The notes beneath the pieces were generated by a model. It made no database searches and was not told where the DNA came from. It worked only from the letters and a program-made list of their open reading frames with translations. A DNA stretch of 33,027 nt from the NCBI GenBank assembly GCA_903821685.1, contig CAIJLW010000061.1, positions 1 to 33,027 of the forward strand, read 5' to 3'. Source of the stretch: an uncultured Sphingomonadales bacterium (GTDB lineage Bacteria; Pseudomonadota; Alphaproteobacteria; Sphingomonadales; Sphingomonadaceae). This document shows positions 8,280 through 17,802 of the stretch, piece by piece (the first letter of the stretch is position 1; every line of letters starts with the position of its first letter). A program made the translations under genes and the position numbers.

Positions 8280-8308
8280 TTGACGCTCCTTGGATAAGCT
8301 GATTAATT
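8280..8308 (+). promoter_or_regulatory. Putative promoter for a leaderless mRNA of the desaturase operon
   Basis: TTGACG (8280-8285), a 17-nt spacer, TTAATT (8303-8308), then 7 nt to the ATG at 8316. This is near-ideal sigma-70 geometry with the predicted first transcribed base at the start codon. No Shine-Dalgarno lies before that ATG. The -35 region begins right after the nitroreductase stop. Confidence 0.55.
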
Positions 8309-8315
8309 GAACAAA

Positions 8316-8507
8316 ATGTCCTTCGTTAAATCTCTCTTCTTTTTCGGTCCGTTTTTCTTTGGCATCGCGTTCCTTGCGCCCTTGGTTGCGCAAGTGATGC
8401 TCAAGCTCGAATTGCAGGCACCTTTTGCGTTATCGCCGCTGGCATTCGGCCTGATCATCGGGACCGTGCTGGGCTTGGTTGCGACGTATCGGGGCAAATG
8501 GATATGA
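8316..8507 (+). CDS. Small membrane protein coupled to the desaturase
   Basis: A 63-residue hydrophobic protein with two predicted membrane segments (about 6-28 and 37-57), ending in a short basic tail (YRGKWI). No domain is recognised. The ATG at 8316 is chosen because a promoter-like element ends 7 nt before it; an in-frame TTG at 8307 lies inside the -10 region. The stop overlaps the desaturase ATG in an ATGA junction, so the two are translated together and may act together in the membrane. Confidence 0.7.
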   Translation: MSFVKSLFFFGPFFFGIAFLAPLVAQVMLKLELQAPFALSPLAFGLIIGTVLGLVATYRGKWI

Positions 8508-9361
8508 CCAGCCAAAGCCTGCGCGCGCGCGAAAAGGCAATTGCCGACCAGTTTACCGGAGGCATCCCTTGGCTCATGGTGTTTTGGGGCATAACCAATA
8601 CAGTCATATGGTTGGCATTATGGCCACTCGTTTTTACCGGCGTGATGCCATTATGGCTCGGTTTCATCATCGCCTCGATCAATATCACGATGAGCTATCT
8701 GCCGTCGCATGATGCGCAGCATTATATCATCGCGCCAAAGGGATCGAAGCTGGAATGGTTTAACGAGCTTGTGGGGCACTGGTCGTTAATCCCGTTAACC
8801 CTGCCGCTGCGTACGGCGCGGATCACGCATATGGAACATCATAAGCACGCCAATGATCCGCTTCTGGATCCCGATTATTCAACCCATGCATCGGGGCCAT
8901 TGCATGCACTTTGGAAAACGGTCGTCAATCGCCAACCAAGGGCAACAGGCGGGTTTAACCGGTACGGTGAGATATTACAGCAATGGGACAGCCCGGCGGC
9001 CACAGCCGCGCTGAATGATGCGATTATCAGCAAAACCCTGTTCTTTGGCATCCTCGCCGCATTGGCATTGAGCGGTTATGCCATAGAAGCGGCCTTGCTG
9101 TGGTGGCTCCCGCGCCATGCGGCACTTACCTATATTTCATTCTACCTCAGCTGGGCGCCGCATCACCCCGCCGATGGAAAAGGACGATATAAGGATACAA
9201 GAGCATTCAAAAGCCGGATGGGGAATATCTGGTCATCGGGCATGCAATATCACATCGTTCACCATCTTTACCCCACGATCCCGCTGAACAAGACGCCTGC
9301 TGCCTATCGCGCGCTGCGCCCGATATTGGGCGAACGCGGGTGTAATCTCGACAATATGTAG
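8504..9361 (+). CDS. Membrane fatty-acid desaturase / di-iron hydroxylase family
   Basis: A 285-residue integral membrane protein of the histidine-box di-iron desaturase/hydroxylase superfamily. The three boxes are HDAQH (69-73), HMEHH (109-113) and HIVHH (250-254), with extra histidines at 115 and 220-221 (APHHP) typical of the wider group that also holds carotenoid ketolases and hydroxylases. Four or so hydrophobic segments lie between the boxes. Fatty acyl desaturation is the likeliest role, but carotenoid or other lipid hydroxylation is possible. The start at 8504 overlaps the preceding stop (ATGA); an ATG two codons upstream (8498) is the alternative. Confidence 0.85.
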   Translation: MTSQSLRAREKAIADQFTGGIPWLMVFWGITNTVIWLALWPLVFTGVMPLWLGFIIASINITMSYLPSHDAQHYIIAPKGSKLEWFNELVGHWSLIPLTLPLRTARITHMEHHKHANDPLLDPDYSTHASGPLHALWKTVVNRQPRATGGFNRYGEILQQWDSPAATAALNDAIISKTLFFGILAALALSGYAIEAALLWWLPRHAALTYISFYLSWAPHHPADGKGRYKDTRAFKSRMGNIWSSGMQYHIVHHLYPTIPLNKTPAAYRALRPILGERGCNLDNM

Positions 9362-9411
9362 GCTGAATGGCATTTACGGCGAAGCCTTGGACATGTTCAC
9401 CCCGCGGTGAC

Positions 9412-9440
9412 TTGACCTCCGCCCCCAATTCCAGCATCGC
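9412..9440 (+). promoter_or_regulatory. Putative cysS promoter giving a leaderless mRNA
   Basis: TTGACC begins at 9412, exactly 35 nt before the A of the cysS ATG. After a 17-nt spacer the -10 position reads CATCGC, a weak match. No Shine-Dalgarno occurs before the ATG. The spacing rather than the -10 sequence is the main support. Confidence 0.35.
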
Positions 9441-9446
9441 CAATCT

Positions 9447-10904
9447 ATGTCCGAGCTTAAACTCTTCAACAGCCTGACCCGGCAATTGGAAACCTTCACC
9501 CCTGAGCACGCGGGTGAAGCGCGGGTGTATACGTGCGGGCCGACGGTGTATAATTATCCGCATATCGGCAATATGCGCGCGTATGTCTTTGCCGACACGT
9601 TAGGACGGGTGCTGTCGTATAAGGGCTATAAGCTCACCCATGTCATTAACATTACCGATGTCGGCCATCTGACCGACGATGCCGATGCGGGCGAAGACAA
9701 GATGGAGAAGATGGCGGCCGAAAAGGCGCAATCCATCTGGGATATCGCGCGCCATTATACCGAGGCCTATTGGGCCGATATCAAGGCGCTTAATATTCGC
9801 CAGCCAGCCCATTGGTCGATTGCAACGGATTATGTCCCTGCAATGATTGCCTATGCCACCAGCATCGCCGACAAGCATTGCTACGAACTCGACAGCGGCC
9901 TGTATTTCGACACATCAACCGTCGCCCATTACGGCGCGCTGGCCCGCGCCAAGACCGAAGACGGAGAGGGCAGGATTGAACAGGTAGATGGCAAACGCAA
10001 CGCAGCCGACTTTGCGATATGGCGCAAGACGCCAAAGGGTGAAACGCGGCAGATGGAATGGGACAGTCCATGGGGCAAAGGCGCGCCTGGCTGGCATCTC
10101 GAATGCTCGGTGATGTCAGAGGCGTTGCTTGGCTTGCCGTTCGACATCCACACCGGCGGCATTGACCATCGCGAGATCCATCACCCCAATGAAATCGCGC
10201 AAAATCAGGCGCGCTGCGGCAGCGACCACAGTGGGGCGCATTTCTGGATGCACAATAATTTCCTGATCGAACGCAGCGGCAAGATGAGTAAATCATCGGG
10301 CGAATTTCTGCGCGTGCAATTGCTTATCGACAAAGGCTTCCACCCGCTCGCCTACCGCTTGATGTGCCTGCAGGCCCATTATCGCAGCGAGCTGGAGTTC
10401 AGCTGGGAGGGGCTGCAAGCGGCGCTGGTGCGGTTGAAGCGGATGGTGATGGGGGTCTCCAACCTTAAGGTCCGTCATGCTGAACTTGCTTCACCTCCTG
10501 TGACCGACGTTCAGGGTGACGTTGCCCCGGCTATTGCGGCGACGCTACGTGATTTTGGTGCGGCAGTCGAAGACGACCTCAACACCGCCATCGCACTCAC
10601 GTCGCTAGAAACGCTCATCGGCCTAAAAAAGGTCGATGTCGCACAGCAACTAGCTGCCGTTGCAGAGATGGACGCTGTACTGGGTATCAACCTTATGGCT
10701 CTCTCGCGCACCGACCTGCGCACCCGGCCCAAAAACGCCATCATCACCGAAGACAAAATTGAAACCGCGCTCGCCGCTCGCAAGGAGGCCCGCGCAGCAA
10801 AGGATTTTGCCAAGTCCGACACCATCCGCGACGACCTCATCGCCAAGGGCGTCGAAGTTATGGACGGCGATCCGCTTGGCTGGGATTGGAAGCTTGACAT
10901 ATGA
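9447..10904 (+). CDS. cysS: Cysteinyl-tRNA synthetase
   Basis: A 485-residue class I aminoacyl-tRNA synthetase that charges tRNA-Cys. It shows the zinc ligand Cys30 in YTCGPTVYNYPHIGN, the HIGH-type PHIG (38-41), a second zinc Cys220 in HLECSVMS, and KMSKS at 279-283. The C-terminus (MDGDPLGWDWKLDI) is that of sphingomonad CysRS as I remember it. Between the catalytic core and the anticodon domain (about residues 343-358) lies an unusual insert encoded by a palindromic repeat-like element (10473-10521). The start ATG lacks a ribosome-binding site. The TGA overlaps the next ATG, so three or four genes probably share this transcript. Confidence 0.97.
   Translation: MSELKLFNSLTRQLETFTPEHAGEARVYTCGPTVYNYPHIGNMRAYVFADTLGRVLSYKGYKLTHVINITDVGHLTDDADAGEDKMEKMAAEKAQSIWDIARHYTEAYWADIKALNIRQPAHWSIATDYVPAMIAYATSIADKHCYELDSGLYFDTSTVAHYGALARAKTEDGEGRIEQVDGKRNAADFAIWRKTPKGETRQMEWDSPWGKGAPGWHLECSVMSEALLGLPFDIHTGGIDHREIHHPNEIAQNQARCGSDHSGAHFWMHNNFLIERSGKMSKSSGEFLRVQLLIDKGFHPLAYRLMCLQAHYRSELEFSWEGLQAALVRLKRMVMGVSNLKVRHAELASPPVTDVQGDVAPAIAATLRDFGAAVEDDLNTAIALTSLETLIGLKKVDVAQQLAAVAEMDAVLGINLMALSRTDLRTRPKNAIITEDKIETALAARKEARAAKDFAKSDTIRDDLIAKGVEVMDGDPLGWDWKLDI
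10473..10521. repeat. Palindromic repeat-like element inserted in frame in cysS
   Basis: The ends CGTCATGCTGAAC (10473-10485) and GTTCAGGGTGACG (10509-10521) are inverted copies matching at 11 of 13 positions, around a 23-nt middle. Ends of this type recall the dispersed palindromic repeats common in sphingomonad genomes (from memory). The element keeps the cysS frame open and adds about 16 residues (RHAELASPPVTDVQGD region) at a point where CysRS proteins normally have a short linker. Confidence 0.6.
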
Positions 10905-11257
10905 TGCTCAAAATTGCTTGGCTCGTCCTTGCGGGTATCCACGCGTTGCCCGCGCTGGCGCTGTTCCGTCCAGCGATAATTGGGCAACTCTACCACGTCG
11001 CTAGCGATAACTCCTTGTTTCTGTTGCTGCATCACCGCGCTGCGCTGTTCCTCGTAATCTTTCTGCTTGCTGTCTGGGCTGCTTTTGACCCTGCGAGCCG
11101 CCGCATCGCGAGCGTTGGCGTCGGCATCAGTATGATCTCATTTTTGATCCTCTATTGGTCTGCAGGCTCTCCGCCTGCGCTAAAAACCATCGCTATGACC
11201 GATCTTGTCGGCATCCCGTTCTTAATCTTTGTCACTTGGAAGGCTTTTGCCGCATGA
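10901..11257 (+). CDS. Small integral membrane protein, unknown function
   Basis: A 118-residue protein with four likely membrane segments (about 3-22, 40-62, 69-87, 96-116). No family is recognised. The pattern of small helices with single charged residues resembles small bacterial membrane proteins of unknown function. The ATG at 10901 overlaps the cysS stop (ATGATG; the second ATG at 10904 is also possible), and its own stop overlaps the start of the dehydrogenase gene (ATGA). It is therefore an internal member of a tightly packed operon, whose other members do not reveal its job. Confidence 0.75.
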   Translation: MMLKIAWLVLAGIHALPALALFRPAIIGQLYHVASDNSLFLLLHHRAALFLVIFLLAVWAAFDPASRRIASVGVGISMISFLILYWSAGSPPALKTIAMTDLVGIPFLIFVTWKAFAA

Positions 11258-12198
11258 CCAAAACGAAACTTGTAATGTCGGGGCTTGTGCGTCCGTTGAT
11301 TGAACCGCGTTTGCCCGACTGGATCGAACCGCATTTCTTCATGTCAAAGGAAGAGGCATTGACGCTTGCGCCGCAGGCCGAGATTGGCTGGTTCGACATG
11401 TATGACAAGGGCGATATGGCCACGGTCATTAATGCCGCCAACAACATGAAATGGCTGAACAGCATCTATGCCGGCGTCGACGGCATGCCGCTGGCGCAGT
11501 TGAAGACGCAGGGCTGTGTTGTCACCAATGGCGCAGGTATCAACGCCGCTACCATTGCTGAATATGTCGTGATGGCCATGTTAACGGTGGCAAAGAATTA
11601 CCGCGAAGTTGTCCGCGCGCAAGAACGTCGCGAATGGCTGCTGGACTCACCGGGTAAGGTCGAACTGTTTGGGTCAAAGGCATTGCTGCTTGGCTATGGC
11701 GCGATTGGGAAGCTGATTGAGGAACGGCTAAAGCCCTTTGGTGTGGATGTAACGGTTGTTCGCCGCTCGGCAGGACCAAACACGCTCACGCCAGACCAAT
11801 GGCGCGCGGTATTGGGCGATTTTGACTGGGTCATCCTCGCCGTGCCCGCCACTGCAGAGACCGACGACATGATTGGCGCTGCCGAGCTTGCGGCGATGAA
11901 ACCCAGCGCAGCCCTCATCAACATTGCGCGTGGGTCAGTTGTCGATCAGGAGGCTTTGGTAGCAGCGCTTCAGACCAAGCAAATCGCTGCGGCGTTCTTG
12001 GACGTTACCACGCCGGAGCCGCTTCCTGCCGACCATATATTGTGGACGCTCGATAATGCGCATATCTCGATGCACTTGTCCGGCCGCGCGCAGGACAAGA
12101 TGTTTGTCCGTGCGGCCACGCGTTTCTTCGAAAATCTGGAGCGCTATCGCAAGGGCGCGGCGCTCGCGCCAATGGTGAACCTCGATCTGGGATATTGA
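11254..12198 (+). CDS. D-isomer-specific 2-hydroxyacid dehydrogenase
   Basis: A 314-residue NAD(P)-dependent dehydrogenase that interconverts a 2-keto acid and a D-2-hydroxy acid in the cytoplasm. The Rossmann motif GYGAIG is at 147-152. The catalytic triad is visible as Arg226 (NIARGSVVD), Glu255 (TTPEPLP) and His274 (HISMHLSGR). The N-terminal catalytic half is of family length. The substrate could be glyoxylate, hydroxypyruvate or a larger keto acid; the sequence does not decide. The ATG at 11254 forms an ATGA overlap with the preceding stop; an upstream in-frame start would lie inside the previous gene. The NTF2-like gene follows 2 nt after the stop. Confidence 0.9.
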   Translation: MTKTKLVMSGLVRPLIEPRLPDWIEPHFFMSKEEALTLAPQAEIGWFDMYDKGDMATVINAANNMKWLNSIYAGVDGMPLAQLKTQGCVVTNGAGINAATIAEYVVMAMLTVAKNYREVVRAQERREWLLDSPGKVELFGSKALLLGYGAIGKLIEERLKPFGVDVTVVRRSAGPNTLTPDQWRAVLGDFDWVILAVPATAETDDMIGAAELAAMKPSAALINIARGSVVDQEALVAALQTKQIAAAFLDVTTPEPLPADHILWTLDNAHISMHLSGRAQDKMFVRAATRFFENLERYRKGAALAPMVNLDLGY

Positions 12199-12200
12199 AC

Positions 12201-12596
12201 ATGCCAAACCCCGCTGAAATCTGGCACACAGTCGCTTTGTCACGCGATGTAGATGCCATCGCCGCGATCCTGCATGACGACTGTGTCTTCGAAAGCCCCG
12301 TCGTCCACACGCCCCAACTGGGCAAAGCGATCACCGCCAAATATCTCGCCGCGGCGGGGCATACTTTGGGTAATGCAGAATTCAAATATGTCGGCGAATG
12401 GCACCGCGATAACAGTGCAATCCTAGAGTTCCAGACCGTTATCGACGGCGTTGCCATTAACGGCGTTGATATGATCACTTGCGACGCTGACGGCCTCATC
12501 ACCCATTTCAAAGTCATGGTACGTCCATTGAAGGGTATGAACATGTTGCACCAGAAAATGGGCGAAATGCTTCAGCACATGGGCCAAGCAAATTAA
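12201..12596 (+). CDS. NTF2-like (SnoaL-type) protein
   Basis: A 131-residue protein of the NTF2/SnoaL cone fold, recognised by the N-terminal helix (ALSRDVDAIAAILHDDCVFESPV), the aromatic strands (FKYVGEWHRDNSAILEFQTVIDG) and the strand ITCDADGLITHFKVMVRPL. The fold forms a pocket used by ketosteroid isomerase-like enzymes or for ligand binding; here the function is unknown. The C-terminus is Met/His/Gln-rich (MNMLHQKMGEMLQHMGQ). The ATG at 12201 lies 2 nt after the dehydrogenase stop. It is the last gene before a convergent junction with kup. Confidence 0.8.
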   Translation: MPNPAEIWHTVALSRDVDAIAAILHDDCVFESPVVHTPQLGKAITAKYLAAAGHTLGNAEFKYVGEWHRDNSAILEFQTVIDGVAINGVDMITCDADGLITHFKVMVRPLKGMNMLHQKMGEMLQHMGQAN

Positions 12597-12639
12597 TCTC
12601 GCATCGGCCGATCATATTGCGGCCCTCCCAAATAAGCCC

Positions 12640-12677
12640 ATCGCCGAACAACAGGAAAGCCCCATGCGTTCGGCGAT
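12640..12677. terminator. Hairpin between the convergent NTF2-like and kup genes
   Basis: ATCGCCGAAC (12640-12649) and GTTCGGCGAT (12668-12677) are perfect 10-bp inverted arms with an 18-nt loop, in the 90-bp gap between two convergent stop codons. No T-run follows on either side, so it is a probable but non-canonical transcription end signal or an mRNA 3'-end stabiliser for both directions. The palindrome ATCGGCCGAT at 12603-12612 lies in the same gap. Confidence 0.5.
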
Positions 12678-12686
12678 TGGCCGTCA

Positions 12687-14627
12687 TTAGATGACCACCT
12701 GCCCGCCCAAGGCGACAATCCTGTTGGAAGGAATGCCGAAAAACTCGGCGGGATTATAGGCGTTGCGCTGCAAAAAGATCAGGATGATATCCTGCCAAAG
12801 CGGAAGCCCTTCATCCTTCGACGCGGACAGGACGCTTTTGCCCATGAAGTAGCTCGTCGACATAACGTTCAGCGGCGCATCTTTTGCGGGGATCGCTTGC
12901 GCCAAATCATTTGGCACATCCGGCGTCTCCATAAAGCCATAATGCAACGTGACCCGTGCGAAATTCTCGTCCACTTTGACATAGGTGTACCTATCCTCAT
13001 TGGCCACATGCGGAACGCTGGCGGTGCGAATAGACAGCACGATATTGCGGGCGTGCAACACGCGGTTGTGTTTAAGATTGTGCAATATCGTTCCGGGCAC
13101 GCCCTGCGGATTGGCGGTCAGATACACTGCGGTGCCGTCCACGCGCGCAACCTTGCTTTTGGCCAATGATTTGCCCAATTCCGCTAGCGTCATTGCACCT
13201 TCATTTTCCCTGGTGTCGATGAGCCGCTTTCCGCGGACCCATATCCAGATAATCAGACAGATCAGCGCGCCAACAGCCAACGGCACCCAACCACCATCAA
13301 CCACACGCAAGATGTTTGCGCCGAAGAATATGAGGTCGATGACCAGAAACGGCAAAATCACCAGTAAGGATTTTGCCATGCTCCATTTCCAAAGCTTGTG
13401 GACGACGACGAATGCGAGACATGTCGTCACCACCATCGTTCCGGTTACGGCAATACCGTATGCCGAAGCCATTGCCGACGAATTGCGGAATTGAACGACG
13501 AGCAGCCAGACACCAAATAACAGCATCCAGTTGATCGCCGGAATGTAGATTTGCCCTGCACTGCCCGGGGACGTTTGCACAATCCGCATACGGGGCAGCA
13601 GACCGAGCTGGATGGCTTGTTGAGTCAGCGAAAAAGCGCCCGTGATCACGGCTTGGCTGGCGATTATCGTGGCAAGGCCCGCCAAGATGATCATCGGTAC
13701 GCGCACTGCCTCCGGTGACATCAGGAAGAACCAGTCCTGCGTCTCAAGTGGAACGCCCGCCGCACGTGCTTGTTCAAGCGCCGCCATGGCAAATGCGCCC
13801 TGGCCGAAATAATTGAGGCTGAGCGCCGGGAATACCAAGAGGAACCAGCCCAAGCGGATCGGGAAGCGACCGAAATGGCCCATGTCCGCCGTCAATGCTT
13901 CGGCTCCAGTGACCGTCAAAAACACGGAACCCAGCACGATCAAACCAATGATGCCGTTGCTCGCCAGAAACGAAACCGCATGATGCGGCGACAGCGCACC
14001 AAAGATGGCTGGATAGTCGGATATATGCAACAGGCCAAGACCACCAATGGCCAGAAACCAGACCACGCAGATTGGCCCGAACAGTTTTGACACCAGCGCC
14101 GTCCCGCGCGATTGGATGGCGAACAGCGCAACCATGATGACCAAGGTAATGTAGATGATCGTCTGCTGAGAGATATTTTCACCAATACCCGGAATGGTTT
14201 TCGCCCCTTCCACAGCGGACAGCACGGACAGTGCAGGCGTGATGATCGCATCGCCATAGAATAGCGCAGCGCCTACCGCGCCGAGGACCAGAACAAGGCC
14301 TTTTCGGCCACCGATACCGCGTCCGGCCAAAGCAAGCAGTGCCAGCACACAGCCCTCGCCATCATTGTCGGCGCGCATCAGGAAGATGACATATTTGACG
14401 GTAACAACCAGTATCAGCGACCAAAGCGCGAGACTGAGTACGCCAAATATCGCTGCTTCTTGAATACCGCCCGAAGGCGCGCTGTGGTGGAGCGCCTCGC
14501 GAAAGGCATAAAGCGGGCTGGTACCGATATCGCCGAAGACGACACCAATAGCACCAATGGTGAGCGCGGCGAGTGAATGTTTGTGGATAGATTGGGAGTT
14601 AACTGAACCCGAATGCGTATCTTGCAT
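12687..14627 (-). CDS. kup: Potassium uptake protein Kup
   Basis: A 646-residue K+/H+ symporter of the KUP/HAK family in the inner membrane. The first membrane segment carries the family motif GAIGVVFGDIGTSPLYAFR. About 12 membrane helices span roughly residues 25-460, and a C-terminal cytoplasmic domain of about 180 residues follows, normal for the family. The ATG at 14627 starts MQDTHSGSVNSQ and gives a usual length; no good Shine-Dalgarno lies just before it, while a strong AAGGAG sits 37 nt upstream in front of an out-of-frame GTG. It lies downstream of the groEL terminator, so it is probably transcribed from its own promoter in the AT-rich gap 14640-14760. Confidence 0.95.
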   Translation of the reverse strand: MQDTHSGSVNSQSIHKHSLAALTIGAIGVVFGDIGTSPLYAFREALHHSAPSGGIQEAAIFGVLSLALWSLILVVTVKYVIFLMRADNDGEGCVLALLALAGRGIGGRKGLVLVLGAVGAALFYGDAIITPALSVLSAVEGAKTIPGIGENISQQTIIYITLVIMVALFAIQSRGTALVSKLFGPICVVWFLAIGGLGLLHISDYPAIFGALSPHHAVSFLASNGIIGLIVLGSVFLTVTGAEALTADMGHFGRFPIRLGWFLLVFPALSLNYFGQGAFAMAALEQARAAGVPLETQDWFFLMSPEAVRVPMIILAGLATIIASQAVITGAFSLTQQAIQLGLLPRMRIVQTSPGSAGQIYIPAINWMLLFGVWLLVVQFRNSSAMASAYGIAVTGTMVVTTCLAFVVVHKLWKWSMAKSLLVILPFLVIDLIFFGANILRVVDGGWVPLAVGALICLIIWIWVRGKRLIDTRENEGAMTLAELGKSLAKSKVARVDGTAVYLTANPQGVPGTILHNLKHNRVLHARNIVLSIRTASVPHVANEDRYTYVKVDENFARVTLHYGFMETPDVPNDLAQAIPAKDAPLNVMSTSYFMGKSVLSASKDEGLPLWQDIILIFLQRNAYNPAEFFGIPSNRIVALGGQVVI

Positions 14628-14808
14628 GACCGGAAATCTCTGCTGTGGGGCGGCTGCACTTACGCTCCTTATTTTGCAGTGCAACAGATATTTCAAAAGC
14701 TATAAAACTCAATATATTTCAACATGTAAAATGCCATATTTTGTGAATGAACAGGATTGAGAAAATTTCTCTTTCGCATGTGCACCCAAACGACTCAGGT
14801 TCGCACAG
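14628..14808 (-). other. AT-rich kup upstream region
   Basis: About 180 bp between the kup start and the groEL terminator. On the minus strand it holds TTTACA and, 17-18 nt later, TTTTAT/TTTATA (around 14700-14731), a plausible promoter, and then AAGGAG at 14670-14665. No coding sequence or recognisable riboswitch is seen. Nothing here resembles the c-di-AMP riboswitch that controls potassium genes in Firmicutes. Confidence 0.4.
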
Positions 14809-14809
14809 C

Positions 14810-14845
14810 AAAAAGGCCGGAAGGTTTCCCCTCCGGCCTGTTTTT
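14810..14845 (-). terminator. Rho-independent terminator after groEL
   Basis: The stem AGGCCGGA/TCCGGCCT (14814-14821 and 14832-14839) has a 10-nt loop. On the minus strand it is followed by a run of T (14814-14810). A T-run on the plus strand after 14840 makes the structure look bidirectional, but no plus-strand gene ends here. It lies 27 nt past the groEL stop. Confidence 0.9.
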
Positions 14846-14872
14846 GTTTCAGCTTGAGCTGAGGGTTTAGAC

Positions 14873-16540
<1,668 letters not shown>

Positions 16541-16588
16541 TTAATTGTGTGCCCCAGCGAAGGCTGGATGATTCAAACCATTCGTCGC

Positions 16589-16876
16589 TTAGGAAACGAT
16601 TCCCAAGATGTCCGATTCCTTCATGATCAGCAGGTCTTCGCCGTCGATCTTGACTTCGGTGCCCGACCATTTGCCGAACAGAATTTTGTCGCCAGCCTTG
16701 ACATCAAGCGGCGTCACAGTGCCGTCTTCTGCCTTGGAACCTGCGCCTGCGGAGACGACTTCGCCTTCCTGTGGCTTTTCCTGAGCTGTATCAGGGATGA
16801 TGATCCCGCCAGCGGTTTTTGCTTCGGCCTCGACCCGACGGACGAGTACGCGATCATGCAATGGACGAAATGCCAT
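16589..16876 (-). CDS. groES: 10-kDa co-chaperonin GroES
   Basis: A 95-residue GroES, the heptameric lid of the GroEL chamber. It begins [14 protein letters not shown] and shows the mobile-loop region [21 protein letters not shown] and the C-terminal [10 protein letters not shown]; the length is standard. The ATG at 16876 is preceded by GGAAGG; an in-frame upstream extension to 16939 is unlikely. It is the first gene of the groES-groEL operon, and the CIRCE element and heat-shock promoter lie 74-136 nt upstream. Confidence 0.99.
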   Translation of the reverse strand: MAFRPLHDRVLVRRVEAEAKTAGGIIIPDTAQEKPQEGEVVSAGAGSKAEDGTVTPLDVKAGDKILFGKWSGTEVKIDGEDLLIMKESDILGIVS

Positions 16877-16949
16877 ATGTTGAACCTTCCTTAAATTGTT
16901 CGCCATCCCGCCACCGGCCAAAGCCCGGCGTGACGGCAATGAATGAGCG

Positions 16950-16976
16950 TTGGCACTCTTTTGGTGTGAGTGCTAA
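16950..16976. promoter_or_regulatory. CIRCE operator (HrcA-binding site)
   Basis: TTGGCACTC (16950-16958), a 9-nt spacer, and GAGTGCTAA (16968-16976). The consensus is TTAGCACTC-N9-GAGTGCTAA, so only one arm position differs. HrcA bound here represses groESL in the absence of heat stress. Its position just after the predicted transcription start fits repression. Confidence 0.95.
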
Positions 16977-16981
16977 CAAGG

Positions 16982-17012
16982 CCCAGATAGGGAGTTTTCA
17001 TTACAGGTCAAG
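16982..17012 (-). promoter_or_regulatory. RpoH-type heat-shock promoter of groESL
   Basis: On the minus strand CTTG (17012-17009) and CCTATCTGGG (16991-16982) are separated by 17 nt. This fits the alphaproteobacterial heat-shock promoter pattern CTTG-N17/18-CYTATNT-N2-G as I know it. TTGACC overlaps it, so housekeeping sigma may also read it. Transcription would begin close to the CIRCE element. Confidence 0.75.
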
Positions 17013-17043
17013 GACTCGGGAAACGAATTTTTTTGCCGAGGTT

Positions 17044-17802
17044 TCAGACCCGCGCCGGCAACCCCGAAGATCGCAACGCCGCATGCGCATCGGCGATGCT
17101 ATATTGGCCGAAATGGAATATCGATGCCGCCAGAACCGCACTAGCATGGCCTTCACGCACACCTGCGACCAGATGCTCCAAATTGCCTACGCCGCCGCTG
17201 GCCACAACAGGTATGTGTACTGCGTCGGCAATAGCGCGCGTGAGTGCAAGGTCATAGCCGTCGCGCGTACCGTCACGGTCCATGCTCGTGACAAGCAATT
17301 CCCCCGCACCGAGTTCGGCGAGCTTCACCGCATGCTCCAGCGCGTCGATGCCCGTGGGATTACGTCCGCCATGGGTGAAGATTTCCCATCTGTTGCCCAT
17401 CCGCCGCGCATCAACTGAGGCGACCACGCATTGGCTGCCGAAACGCGCGGCGATATCAGCGACGACTTCGGGTCGCGCGACTGCCGCACTGTTGACCGCG
17501 ACCTTGTCTGCACCCGCCAGCAACAACGCTCGCGCGTCCTCTGCACTGCGCACGCCGCCGCCGACGGTCAGTGGCATGAAGCACACTTCTGCCGTGCGCC
17601 GCACGACGTCAATAATCGTACCGCGCCCTTCATGGCTTGCGCCAATATCAAGAAAACAAAGCTCGTCCGCACCCGCCGCATCATAGGCTTGCGCTTGTTC
17701 GACTGGATCGCCCGCGTCGCGCAGGTCGACAAAGTTCACACCTTTGACCACGCGGCCATTGGAGACATCGAGGCAGGGAATGACGCGGACGCGGACGGTC
17801 AT
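17044..17802 (-). CDS. hisF: Imidazole glycerol phosphate synthase cyclase subunit HisF
   Basis: A 252-residue TIM barrel that uses ammonia from HisH to convert PRFAR into imidazole glycerol phosphate and AICAR. The catalytic aspartates are visible as Asp12 ([14 protein letters not shown]) and Asp131 (VVASVDARR). Phosphate-binding glycine stretches VGGGVRS and VVASGGVGN are present. The GTG/ATG region overlaps the end of hisA by 4 nt. It is the last his gene of the run: hisE or hisI, which often follow in alphaproteobacteria, are absent, and groES lies next on the same strand behind its own promoter. Confidence 0.98.
   Translation of the reverse strand: MTVRVRVIPCLDVSNGRVVKGVNFVDLRDAGDPVEQAQAYDAAGADELCFLDIGASHEGRGTIIDVVRRTAEVCFMPLTVGGGVRSAEDARALLLAGADKVAVNSAAVARPEVVADIAARFGSQCVVASVDARRMGNRWEIFTHGGRNPTGIDALEHAVKLAELGAGELLVTSMDRDGTRDGYDLALTRAIADAVHIPVVASGGVGNLEHLVAGVREGHASAVLAASIFHFGQYSIADAHAALRSSGLPARV

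Noticed and set aside
12603..12612. Perfect palindrome ATCGGCCGAT after the NTF2-like gene
   Set aside because: Ten bases in a 3' intergenic gap with no promoter nearby; likely chance or part of the 3' end structure.
14628..14808. c-di-AMP type riboswitch before kup
   Set aside because: The leader is short, AT-rich and lacks any recognisable conserved core; this riboswitch class is also not expected in alphaproteobacteria.
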